A stretch of 64,000 nt of DNA from Dinoroseobacter sp. Its GTDB lineage: Bacteria > Pseudomonadota > Alphaproteobacteria > Rhodobacterales > Rhodobacteraceae. How positions within the stretch are numbered: the stretch's first letter is position 1; each line of letters starts with the position of its first letter. Shown one piece after another: positions 26,445-33,619 of this stretch. The stretch lies in contig JASJAW010000003.1 of NCBI GenBank assembly GCA_030066795.1, positions 1 to 64,000 on the forward strand, written 5' to 3'. Both the position numbers and the translations under genes were made by a program. Under the pieces are notes generated by a model. The model did no database searches and was not told the DNA's origin. It saw only the letters and a program-made list of their open reading frames with translations.

Positions 26445-26620
26445 AAAGAAAAAAGCGACGATGCCAGGGAGGAGGTAGGCACCGTCGCTAAAAATTTGCG
26501 ACCACACCAGGGAGGAGGTAGGCGGGGCCGCTGTTACAGAAAACCCAGGGAGGAGGAAGGGTTTCCTGATTTGGGTCGGGTTGTGAAACCCTAAGCGATG
26601 GGGATGTCCGTCGCTGTTGA
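26445..26620 (-). ncRNA. CUCCUCCC-motif small RNA (cuckoo/CcsR-type) with three tandem hairpins
   Basis: On the minus strand three consecutive stem-loops each expose the anti-Shine-Dalgarno sequence CCUCCUCCCU in a 12-base loop: stems 26559-26566/26539-26546 (8 bp), 26521-26531/26498-26508 (11 bp with one mismatch) and 26478-26488/26455-26465 (11 bp). The last stem runs into UUUUUUCUUU (26454-26445), a Rho-independent end. Loops 2 and 3 are identical while stem sequences differ, with pairing kept by compensatory changes. This matches the cuckoo RNA family of Rhodobacterales and Rhizobiales, which includes CcsR1-4 of Rhodobacter. The 5' end is inferred from a candidate promoter at 26627-26654. 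No DUF1127 gene precedes it here. Confidence 0.85.
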
Positions 26621-26626
26621 AGATGA

Positions 26627-26654
26627 AGATAACGATATGCTGCGCTGCAACAAG
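26627..26654 (-). promoter_or_regulatory. Candidate promoter of the CUCCUCCC small RNA
   Basis: On the minus strand CTTGTT (26654-26649) and TTATCT (26632-26627) are 16 bases apart, predicting a start near 26620. CTTG-type -35 boxes are typical of alternative heat-shock sigma factors RpoHI/RpoHII, which drive CcsR RNAs in Rhodobacter. The match is by eye, and a vegetative promoter cannot be excluded. Confidence 0.4.
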
Positions 26655-26818
26655 AGGCGCTTCGGCAAAGCTGCCATGCAGAAAATGCATTGCAGGTCCC
26701 ATTGTAATCCAGAATTTCGAACTAAAGCGCTTTGGCTGTCGCGAATTTGCACATCAGCCCTTGTTTGCGCTGGATCTTCTCACATTTATGCGCTGATCGA
26801 ACCTGTTCGGAGGCTGGC

Positions 26819-27898
26819 GTGTCTGCAACACGTGAAGATGTTTTTTCTGCACTTGCAAAGGTCGCCTTGCCGAGCGGCCGGTCGCTCGCGGAGTCGGATC
26901 TTGTCCGCGCGCTATCCATTGAAGAAGATACTGTCCGCTTTGTGATCGAGGCGCCGGACCCGGAAGCAGCGCGCACGCTTGCACCGGTCAGGGATGTGGC
27001 TGAAGCAGCGGTGAAGGCTCTGCCCGGTATAACAACTGTCCAGATTGCAATCACAGCGCACAAGCAAGCCCACGGGTCATCTGCTAAGCCGCCCAGCCTC
27101 AAAATCGGTGGGCATCCCAAACCTGCACCGTCAGGTCCGCAAAAAGTCGCCGGGGTTGACCGCATCCTGGCCATTGGGTCCGGCAAGGGCGGTGTTGGGA
27201 AGTCGACTGTTTCGTCGAACCTCGCTGTTGCGCTGGCCAGGCAGGGACGGCGGGTTGGTCTGCTCGATGCCGACATCTATGGCCCGTCCCAGCCACGTAT
27301 GATGGGCGTCAACAAACGGCCCGCCTCTCCAGATGGTAAGATCATCGAACCGTTGCACGCCCATGGCGTGACGCTCATGTCCATCGGGCTGATGCTGGCA
27401 GAAGAAAAGGCCGTGGTCTGGCGGGGCCCTATGTTGATGGGCGCTTTGCAGCAGATGCTGTCGCAGACGCGCTGGGGCGAGTTGGATGTGCTGATCGTCG
27501 ATTTGCCCCCGGGCACAGGCGATGTCGCCATGACTCTCTGCCAGCGCAGCGCGGTCACCGGCGCTGTAGTCGTTTCGACCCCGCAGGATGTGGCGCTTCT
27601 CGATGCCCGAAAAGCGCTGGACATGTTCAATACGCTGAAAACCCCGGTCTTGGGGCTGATCGAGAACATGTCCTCCTTCTGTTGCCCCGAATGCGGACAC
27701 GAGGCGCATATTTTCGGGCATGGTGGCGTGCGGGCCGAAGCCGAGCGGATCGGTGTGCCTTTCCTTGGCGAGTTGCCCATCAGTCTTGAAACGCGCCTTG
27801 CAGGTGATGGTGGCGCGCCGATTGCCACCGGCGACAGCCCGGAGGCCGACGCCTATGCGCGCTTGGCGCATCGCTTTATCGCTGGCGGAATGGCCTGA
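26819..27898 (+). CDS. mrp: Mrp/ApbC Fe-S cluster carrier ATPase
   Basis: A 359-residue P-loop ATPase that carries and transfers iron-sulfur clusters. Residues 5-80 form an MIP18-like (FeS assembly P) domain ([23 protein letters not shown]), residues 110-350 the ATPase with deviant Walker [12 protein letters not shown] (120-130) and the cluster-binding CCPEC motif ([14 protein letters not shown]). Start GTG 26819 has GGAGG upstream and begins at the conserved domain; the frame is open 29 codons further but that part is unlike the family. A terminator follows at 28006-28029. Confidence 0.93.
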   Translation: MSATREDVFSALAKVALPSGRSLAESDLVRALSIEEDTVRFVIEAPDPEAARTLAPVRDVAEAAVKALPGITTVQIAITAHKQAHGSSAKPPSLKIGGHPKPAPSGPQKVAGVDRILAIGSGKGGVGKSTVSSNLAVALARQGRRVGLLDADIYGPSQPRMMGVNKRPASPDGKIIEPLHAHGVTLMSIGLMLAEEKAVVWRGPMLMGALQQMLSQTRWGELDVLIVDLPPGTGDVAMTLCQRSAVTGAVVVSTPQDVALLDARKALDMFNTLKTPVLGLIENMSSFCCPECGHEAHIFGHGGVRAEAERIGVPFLGELPISLETRLAGDGGAPIATGDSPEADAYARLAHRFIAGGMA

Positions 27899-27929
27899 CC
27901 CGCCGCCGCAACCGCCTGTTCTGCGCTCA

Positions 27930-27954
27930 TGGGACGGTATGGGACAGTATGGTG
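27930..27954 (+). repeat. Three 10-base-spaced TGGG repeats, possible MraZ box array
   Basis: TGGGA at 27930 and 27940 and TGGTG at 27950 sit in a 10-base direct repeat (ATGGGACGGT, ATGGGACAGT, ATGGTGAGGC). MraZ binds TGGGN repeats spaced by five bases near mraZ promoters, and this array has that exact geometry. It lies in the 3' UTR of mrp, before that gene's terminator and about 290 bases upstream of the predicted dcw start, so it could be a remote second site or chance. Confidence 0.4.
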
Positions 27955-28005
27955 AGGCCGCGATTCGGGCTGAAAATCAGTAGTTTTCTGCGAAAATATA
28001 CTCCC

Positions 28006-28029
28006 CTCGGATTTTTCTGAGATTTTTTT
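28006..28029 (+). terminator. Terminator of mrp
   Basis: CTCGGA (28006-28011) pairs with TCTGAG (28016-28021), including one G-U, around a TTTT loop, and is followed by seven T (28023-28029). It separates mrp transcription from the dcw promoter region. Between here and 28230 there is no ORF worth calling. Confidence 0.65.
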
Positions 28030-28122
28030 CGATTTCGCCGGGATCAGGTGGGAACAGCTCGCTTCATCAATTTGTCGCGGCGATGTTCTTCACTACCACA
28101 ACATGTTGTGTTGCGTTGGGGC

Positions 28123-28152
28123 TTGTCAGCTCATGTAGCGTACGTCTATACC
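28123..28152 (+). promoter_or_regulatory. Possible upstream dcw promoter
   Basis: TTGTCA (28123-28128) and TATACC (28147-28152) are 18 bases apart and would start a transcript near 28159. The TCCCA repeats would then be in its first 60 bases. This is a good sigma-70 match, but the promoter at 28195-28223 agrees better with the known leader length in the family; both may be used. Confidence 0.4.
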
Positions 28153-28179
28153 GGTCGCTATCTTCCAGTTCCACTTAAT

Positions 28180-28215
28180 TCCCATAAAAAACTATTGCTT
28201 CCCATGAAGTCCCAT
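28180..28215. promoter_or_regulatory. MraZ operator: 10-base-phased TCCCAT boxes over the dcw promoter
   Basis: TCCCAT occurs at 28180, 28200 and 28210, all in one 10-base phase, with a degenerate copy (ACTAT) at 28190 and TCCAC at 28170. Read on the other strand these are TGGGA boxes with five-base spacers, the known MraZ target. They overlap the -35 and spacer of the predicted dcw promoter, so MraZ would repress its own operon by blocking polymerase. Confidence 0.65.
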
Positions 28216-28223
28216 GGAATAAC
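28195..28223 (+). promoter_or_regulatory. Predicted main dcw promoter
   Basis: TTGCTT (28195-28200) and AATAAC (28218-28223) are 17 bases apart, giving a start near 28230 and a leader of about 264 bases to the mraZ start. In Rhodobacter sphaeroides the dcw leader is reported as 268 nt, so length supports this choice even though the -10 is weak. Confidence 0.5.
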
Positions 28224-28229
28224 TTGTCC

Positions 28230-28432
28230 ATCGAAAGAGACGAGCACCGCGGCACTAAGAACCGCGAAAAAAACAAAAGTCAGGTTTCATACAGGCCTCG
28301 CTTTTTCGAAAGACCGGTCGGCGCTCCACGAGCAGACATCCCCCCAGGTGGTGGAGCCGCAGACCAAGCCCAGGCACTGGGAAGAGGCGGCGGATCGGGC
28401 TATGGCAGCAGCGCGATCCGCCGTTCTCGTTT
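28230..28432 (+). ncRNA. UpsM-like small RNA in the mraZ 5' leader
   Basis: A leader of about 200 nt free of conserved coding potential lies between the dcw promoter and mraZ. It contains GCTCCAC (28323-28329) paired with GTGGAGC (28351-28357), and ends with a strong terminator-like stem (28388-28397 with 28414-28423, 10 bp) followed by TTCTCGTTT. In R. sphaeroides premature termination at this place in the mraZ leader releases the abundant small RNA UpsM, and the leader is described as a Rhodobacteraceae feature. Position, length and terminator agree; sequence identity to UpsM was not checked. The frame is also open here, but mraZ homologues do not extend into it. Confidence 0.7.
28388..28432 (+). 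terminator. Internal terminator/attenuator of the dcw leader
   Basis: Ten-base perfect arms CGGCGGATCG and CGATCCGCCG with a 16-base loop, followed by TTCTCGTTT. The U tract is interrupted, which fits partial termination: some transcripts would end as the small RNA and some continue into mraZ, 70 bases further on. Confidence 0.7.
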
Positions 28433-28493
28433 CAGGGCCGGGCCACCGAAAGCAAAGGGCAACCGGGGGAAACGGGCAAAGGAGCGGGCTCCA

Positions 28494-28994
28494 GTGGCAC
28501 GCATGTTCCGAGGCGAAAGCGTCCACAAGGTGGACGGTAAAGGCAGGGTGTCTATCCCGGCTGGCTTTCGTCGTGTGCTCGAAGACAGTGATCCCAGCTG
28601 GACCAAAGATACCAACCCACGTCTCGTGATCGTCTATGGCGACCGGCGCCGGGATTACCTTGAATGCTATACGATGGCCGCGATGGCCGAGGTCGACGAG
28701 AAGATCGCCGCCCTGCCGCGCGGGTCCGTTGCACGCCGCAAACTGGAAACGCTCTTTACCGCACAGGCACATGAGACCTCGGTCGATGAAACCGGCCGCC
28801 TCGTTTTGCCGGCGAAGCTGCGCGAGAAGATCAGCGTCAGCGACAGCGCCTATTTCATCGCAGCGGGTGACACCTTCCAGATCCTGTCTCCGGATGCCTA
28901 TGACGCCAAGATGGGCGAGCTTGATGACTGGCTCGACGATCTCGACGACGATGTCGACCCGCTGACGCTTCTCGATAGCGGCGGAGGGGCCTGA
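28494..28994 (+). CDS. mraZ: Transcriptional regulator MraZ
   Basis: A 166-residue MraZ with two AbrB-like swapped-hairpin repeats: [23 protein letters not shown] and [20 protein letters not shown], each with the DxxGR motif. MraZ is an octameric DNA-binding repressor of its own operon. Start GTG 28494 (reads VARMFRGES; homologues begin MARxFRGE) has GGAG nine bases upstream; the ATG three codons later is also possible. A C-terminal acidic tail ([18 protein letters not shown]) is longer than in enterobacteria. rsmH follows after two bases. Confidence 0.94.
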   Translation: MARMFRGESVHKVDGKGRVSIPAGFRRVLEDSDPSWTKDTNPRLVIVYGDRRRDYLECYTMAAMAEVDEKIAALPRGSVARRKLETLFTAQAHETSVDETGRLVLPAKLREKISVSDSAYFIAAGDTFQILSPDAYDAKMGELDDWLDDLDDDVDPLTLLDSGGGA

Positions 28995-28996
28995 CG

Positions 28997-29992
28997 ATGG
29001 CCGCTGCCCAGGCTGCGCCCCACGTCCCCGTTCTTCTTGACCCAATTCTTTCGGCCTGCGCTCCAATTGCGGGCACTTGGCTCGATGGCACTTTCGGGGC
29101 AGGCGGATACACCCGCGGGCTTCTCGAAGCCGGGGCGGAGCGTGTCATTGCGGTTGACCAGGATCCGATGGTCTTCGACCTGGCGGCCGACTGGGCCGGA
29201 CGCTATGGCGATCGGCTTGTGATGGTGGCCGGGAACTTCGCCGCGCTCGACACGTATTGGGACGCGCCGCTCGATGGCATCGTTCTGGATCTTGGCGTGT
29301 CGTCCATGCAGCTCGATCAGGCGGACCGTGGGTTCTCCTTCCTGCGCGACGGCCCGCTGGATATGCGTATGGCGCAACAGGGCATTTCTGCTGCTGACCT
29401 TGTGGCGGAGGCGGACGAGGCCACGCTGGCGGATATTCTGTTTCATCTTGGGGAAGAACGCGCTGCCCGGCGGATCGCGCGCGCAATCGTGAAGGCCCGC
29501 GCACAGGCGCCCATTACCCGCACGGGCCAACTGGCCGAAATCGTCGCCGGGTGTCTGCCACGCGCCAAGCCAGGTCAGAGCCATCCCGCGACGCGCAGCT
29601 TTCAGGCTATTCGGATCGCGGTCAACGACGAACTGGGCGCGCTTGTCGCCGGGTTGGAAGCCGCCGAACGCGCGCTCGCCGAAGGCGGCTGGCTCGCGGT
29701 TGTGACCTTCCATTCCATCGAAGATCGCGTGGTCAAACGGTACCTGCAGGCTGCGGCTGGAAGCAGTGGCGGCGGCAATCGCTATGCACCGGAACAGGCC
29801 GCGACCGAGGCCCGCTTCGACCTCAGGCCGCGTAAAGCCATTGCGCCCACCGACGCCGAGATTGCAGCCAACCCGCGCGCGCGCTCGGCGCGCTTGCGCG
29901 TGGCGCGGCGCACATCCTCCCTGCCGCGCCGGGCAGATCGCGCTGCGCTTGGTTTGCCAAAGTTCTATACGCTCGCAGAGGCAAGCTCATGA
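28997..29992 (+). CDS. rsmH: 16S rRNA (cytosine1402-N4)-methyltransferase
   Basis: SAM-dependent enzyme adding N4-methyl to C1402 of 16S rRNA in the decoding centre. It is 331 aa; [15 protein letters not shown] opens the protein, [18 protein letters not shown] is the SAM loop, ILDLGVSS holds the catalytic-site motif ([22 protein letters not shown]) and [16 protein letters not shown] is conserved near residue 235. The stop overlaps ftsL (ATGA). Confidence 0.96.
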   Translation: MAAAQAAPHVPVLLDPILSACAPIAGTWLDGTFGAGGYTRGLLEAGAERVIAVDQDPMVFDLAADWAGRYGDRLVMVAGNFAALDTYWDAPLDGIVLDLGVSSMQLDQADRGFSFLRDGPLDMRMAQQGISAADLVAEADEATLADILFHLGEERAARRIARAIVKARAQAPITRTGQLAEIVAGCLPRAKPGQSHPATRSFQAIRIAVNDELGALVAGLEAAERALAEGGWLAVVTFHSIEDRVVKRYLQAAAGSSGGGNRYAPEQAATEARFDLRPRKAIAPTDAEIAANPRARSARLRVARRTSSLPRRADRAALGLPKFYTLAEASS

Positions 29993-30333
29993 AAACACTT
30001 GTCTATACCGTAGCCATAGGGTCTGTGATCGGGGTCGCCTATTGGGCCTACCAAGAGAATTTCCGCACCCAGCAGGCGCAGGATCGTGTGCGCGATCTTC
30101 AGGCCCAGATCGCCGACACGCGGGAAGCCTTGAGCGTGCAACAGGCAGAATGGGCGTATTTGAACCGTCCCGAACGTCTGCGTGAACTGACCGAGATGAA
30201 TTTCGATCGACTCGGACTGCTTCCACTCACGCCGTCTCACTTCGGGAGCATCGATCAGGTGGCCTACCCGCCGCGTGAGCCTGTTTCGACCGGTCTCGCC
30301 GACACGATAGAGCTCAGCGGGGATGCCCAATGA
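29989..30333 (+). CDS. ftsL: Cell division protein FtsL
   Basis: A 114-residue bitopic protein: short cytoplasmic start, one transmembrane helix (residues about 4-22, [19 protein letters not shown]) and a periplasmic coiled coil (residues 25-60, [23 protein letters not shown]) that pairs with FtsB and FtsQ. Sequence is poorly conserved, so the call leans on position between rsmH and ftsI with four-base overlaps on both sides. [20 protein letters not shown] is the family's C-terminal block. Confidence 0.88.
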   Translation: MKTLVYTVAIGSVIGVAYWAYQENFRTQQAQDRVRDLQAQIADTREALSVQQAEWAYLNRPERLRELTEMNFDRLGLLPLTPSHFGSIDQVAYPPREPVSTGLADTIELSGDAQ

Positions 30334-32114
30334 TCCGCACCCCGCTGCGCCCGCTTGCTCGTATCTTGCACGCCCGACAGGTCGGCGAGAACCCTGACCT
30401 CATCGAGCGGGAGAACATTCGCCGCCGCCATCAGGTGATGCGCGATGAATGGCGGCTGGTGGCCGAGCAACGTTTGCTACTGGCCTCGATGATCACATTT
30501 CTTGTCTTCGCCCTTGTTGGGGTGCGTATGTGGACCGTGGCCTCCGAACCCCCGGCCGAACCCATCGCAGCCGCCTCTGGCGCGCAAATCCATGCCGGCA
30601 GGGCGGGCATTACCGACCGAAAAGGCCGGATTCTGGCGACCAACCTCGTAACCCACGCGCTGTATGCGCAACCGCCGCTGATGACCGATCCGGTTGGGTC
30701 GGCACGCAAGATTGCCGAGATTTTTCCGGATCTGAACGAAGACACGCTGATCCGACGTTTCACGGGCGACCGGAAATTCCTCTGGCTCAAACGGCGCATA
30801 TCTCCCGAGCAGATGCAGGCGGTCCACGACATCGGTGACCCCGGTTTGCAATTTGGCCCCCGCGAAATGCGGCTCTATCCCAATGGCAAGATCGCCTCGC
30901 ATGTGCTTGGTGGGACCAGCTTCGGCCGGGAAGGGGTGCACGCTGCGGAACTTGTCGGCGTTGCCGGTGTCGAAAAGGCGTTCAACGCGCAGCTGAACGA
31001 CCCGGCGAGCGCGGGATCCCTTGCTTTGTCGCTCGATCTGACCGTCCAGTCTGTGATCGAGGATGTTCTGGACGGAGGCATGCGGATTCTGAATGCGCGC
31101 GGAGCCGCCGCAGTGCTTATGAAAATCGATACTGGCGAGATTCTTGCGCTTGCAAGCTTGCCGGACTTCGACCCAAATTCTCGCCCGCGACCACTCACGG
31201 AAGGCGAAGCCTCTGACAGCCCGCTATTTAATCGGGCTGTTCAGGGGGTCTATGAGCTCGGGTCTGGCTTTAAGATCTTTACCGCTGCGCAGGCGCTTGA
31301 GCTGGGGCTCGTGAACCCGTCCACCATGATGGACACTCAGAGCCCCATGCGTTGGGGCCGCTTCAGAATCCGGGATTTCCGCAACTACGGCCCTGAACTG
31401 AGCGTAACGGACGTGATCGTGAAATCCTCAAATGTCGGGACAGCACGCCTTGCCCTGCAGATCGGCGGGCCACGCCAGAAGGAATTTCTGAGCTCTCTCG
31501 GATTTCTGGAGCCGACCAGCGTGGAACTGATCGAGGCCCCCGGCGCGGCGCCGCTGTATCCGGCCAAGTGGTCGGATATCAGCACGATGACCATCAGCTA
31601 TGGACACGGTATTTCCACCTCACCGATGCATCTGGCCGTTGGCTATGCCTCTTTGTTAAATGGCGGCACGCGGGTGACGCCCACCTTGATCCGGCAAGAC
31701 GGACCCGTTCCAGCGGGTCCGCGCGTCGTGTCCGAGCGGACTTCAGCGGCAGCGCGGGAAATGCTGCATCAGGTTGTGGAGCGCGGCACGGCAAGCTTCG
31801 CGCGTGTGCCTGGCTATGCCATTGGTGGGAAGACCGGAACGGCTGATAAACCCAAGACCCGCGGCGGCGGCTACTACGATGACAAAGTGATCGCCACTTT
31901 CTCCAGCGCTTTCCCGATTGATGATCCGGAATATGTCCTGGTCGTCACGCTGGACGAGCCGGTTGAAAGCTCCGGGAGCGAGCCCCGCCGCACCGCTGGC
32001 TGGACAGCGGTGCCTGTTTCTGCCGAAATCACACGACGCATCGCACCGCTTCTGGGCCTTCGCCCAAGCGTAGAGTATACCCGTGATCCAGAGATAACTC
32101 TTGCGACACGCTGA
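30330..32114 (+). CDS. ftsI: Septal peptidoglycan transpeptidase FtsI (PBP3)
   Basis: A 594-residue class B penicillin-binding protein that crosslinks septal peptidoglycan with FtsW. A cytoplasmic tail precedes one transmembrane helix (about residues 50-70), then the dimerisation/pedestal region (RAGITDRKGRILATN) and the transpeptidase domain with active-site Ser312 and Lys315 (SGFK), Ser-Ser-Asn 366-368 and KTGT from Lys501. All catalytic motifs are intact. It overlaps ftsL by four bases. Confidence 0.96.
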   Translation: MIRTPLRPLARILHARQVGENPDLIERENIRRRHQVMRDEWRLVAEQRLLLASMITFLVFALVGVRMWTVASEPPAEPIAAASGAQIHAGRAGITDRKGRILATNLVTHALYAQPPLMTDPVGSARKIAEIFPDLNEDTLIRRFTGDRKFLWLKRRISPEQMQAVHDIGDPGLQFGPREMRLYPNGKIASHVLGGTSFGREGVHAAELVGVAGVEKAFNAQLNDPASAGSLALSLDLTVQSVIEDVLDGGMRILNARGAAAVLMKIDTGEILALASLPDFDPNSRPRPLTEGEASDSPLFNRAVQGVYELGSGFKIFTAAQALELGLVNPSTMMDTQSPMRWGRFRIRDFRNYGPELSVTDVIVKSSNVGTARLALQIGGPRQKEFLSSLGFLEPTSVELIEAPGAAPLYPAKWSDISTMTISYGHGISTSPMHLAVGYASLLNGGTRVTPTLIRQDGPVPAGPRVVSERTSAAAREMLHQVVERGTASFARVPGYAIGGKTGTADKPKTRGGGYYDDKVIATFSSAFPIDDPEYVLVVTLDEPVESSGSEPRRTAGWTAVPVSAEITRRIAPLLGLRPSVEYTRDPEITLATR

Positions 32115-32131
32115 CAAAGGGGGTGCCGTCA

Positions 32132-33619
32132 ATGGGGGCAGGCACGTATACAAAATCCCTGGCTGATCTGGGGCTCGCCGCGCGCGGCGGGGCAGAGGCG
32201 GTGATCACCGGACTTGCGCTGGACAGCCGCCACGTAAAAGACGGCTTTCTGTTTGCAGCATTGCCCGGCAGCCGGGTCCATGGTGGCGAATTCATACAAT
32301 ACGCGCTGCGTATGGGGGCGGGTGCGATCCTGACCGATATGGAAGGTGCCGGCATGGCGGCCGAGGAGTTGGCGGGCTCGCCCGCCGCATTGGTCGTGGC
32401 CGAAGATCCACGTCAGGCGTTCTCGGCGGCCTGCGCGCTTTGGTATGGGGCGCAACCCAAAGTTATGGTCGGCGTTACCGGAACAAACGGCAAAACATCG
32501 GTGGCGAGCTTTGCGCGACAGATGTGGCAAGTCCTTGATGTGCCAGCTGCCAATATCGGGACCACCGGGATTGAAGGCGATTATTCTGCAGCTCTAATTC
32601 ACACCACCCCCGACCCGATCACGTTGCATCAGGCACTGGCAGATATGGCTGTGGAAGGCATTGAGCACGCCGCGATGGAGGCCTCTTCACATGGTCTCGA
32701 CCAGCGTCGGCTCGACGGTGTGCGCCTGAAATCTGCAGGCTTCACAAATCTCAGTCAGGATCACCTCGACTATCACGGCACGATGGAGGCCTATTTCGAG
32801 GCCAAATCGCAGCTGTTCACGCGGCTTCTGGCGGGCGAGGGGACAGCGGTCATCAACCTCGACGATCCTTACGGCGACGAGATGGCGGGCGTGGCGGAAG
32901 CCGCCGGTTGCCCGATCCTGACCGTCGGCGCGCATGAAGAAGCCGACCTGCGTCTCATGGGGCAACGCTTTCATGGTGCCGGGCAGGATATTCGTGTGCG
33001 CTGGAAGGACACCGCCTATCAGAAGCACCTGAATCTCGTCGGCGGGTTCCAGGCACAGAACGTTCTGGTGGCGATGGGGTTGCTGTTGGCGACCGGCGAG
33101 AAAATCACCGATCTCACGCGCGCGCTCCCTGAACTTAAGACCGTGCGCGGGCGGATGCAGCATGTGGCCACGCGCGACAACGGGGCAACCGTCTATGTCG
33201 ATTATGCTCATACGCCTGAGGCTCTTCGAACCGCGCTTTCGGCATTGCGCCCGCATGTCATGGGGCGGCTGATCGTGGTCTTTGGTGCGGGCGGGGACCG
33301 GGACCCGACCAAGCGGGCGCTCATGGGGCGCGCTGCAGCAGATCAGGCCGACGTGCTGATTGTAACCGATGACAACCCCCGCTCCGAGGACCCCGCCGCA
33401 ATCCGCGCCGCGGTGCTGGAGGGCTGCCCAGAGGCCACCGAGGTCGGCGATCGCGCGGAGGCGATCCTGCGCGGTGTCGATGCACTGGAGGCCGGGGATA
33501 TCCTGCTGATCGCAGGCAAGGGGCACGAGACGGGTCAGACCGTGGGCGACGTCGTCTACCCGTTTGATGATGCGGAACAGGCCAGTGTTGCCGTCGCCGC
33601 GCTCGAGGGCAAACTATGA
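32132..33619 (+). CDS. murE: UDP-MurNAc-L-Ala-D-Glu:meso-DAP ligase
   Basis: Adds meso-diaminopimelate to the peptidoglycan precursor. It is 495 aa with Mur ligase N-terminal, central ATPase (GVTGTNGKTSVASF) and C-terminal domains. The DNPRSEDP motif specifies meso-DAP over lysine. ATG 32132 is preferred to GTG 32123, because the AAAGGGGG site directly abuts the GTG but is properly spaced from the ATG. It overlaps murF by four bases. Confidence 0.96.
   Translation: MGAGTYTKSLADLGLAARGGAEAVITGLALDSRHVKDGFLFAALPGSRVHGGEFIQYALRMGAGAILTDMEGAGMAAEELAGSPAALVVAEDPRQAFSAACALWYGAQPKVMVGVTGTNGKTSVASFARQMWQVLDVPAANIGTTGIEGDYSAALIHTTPDPITLHQALADMAVEGIEHAAMEASSHGLDQRRLDGVRLKSAGFTNLSQDHLDYHGTMEAYFEAKSQLFTRLLAGEGTAVINLDDPYGDEMAGVAEAAGCPILTVGAHEEADLRLMGQRFHGAGQDIRVRWKDTAYQKHLNLVGGFQAQNVLVAMGLLLATGEKITDLTRALPELKTVRGRMQHVATRDNGATVYVDYAHTPEALRTALSALRPHVMGRLIVVFGAGGDRDPTKRALMGRAAADQADVLIVTDDNPRSEDPAAIRAAVLEGCPEATEVGDRAEAILRGVDALEAGDILLIAGKGHETGQTVGDVVYPFDDAEQASVAVAALEGKL

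Noticed and set aside
26466-26558. GGGAGGAGG repeats on the plus strand as tandem Shine-Dalgarno sites
   Set aside because: No start codons with ORFs follow at the right distance, and each is enclosed by an inverted repeat whose terminator lies in the minus direction.
26436-26702. 88-residue ORF on the minus strand over the small RNA
   Set aside because: Its coding sequence is made of the hairpin repeats (LLPG, SSLVW segments from CUCCUCCC loops), it has no homology I recognise, and terminator and compensatory stems show the region is RNA.
28230-28493. RNase P RNA or an N-terminal extension of MraZ in the mraZ leader
   Set aside because: The universal RNase P landmarks (such as GAGGAAAGTCCGGGC) are missing. 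The in-frame extension is low-complexity and MraZ homologues start at the GTG/ATG near 28494.
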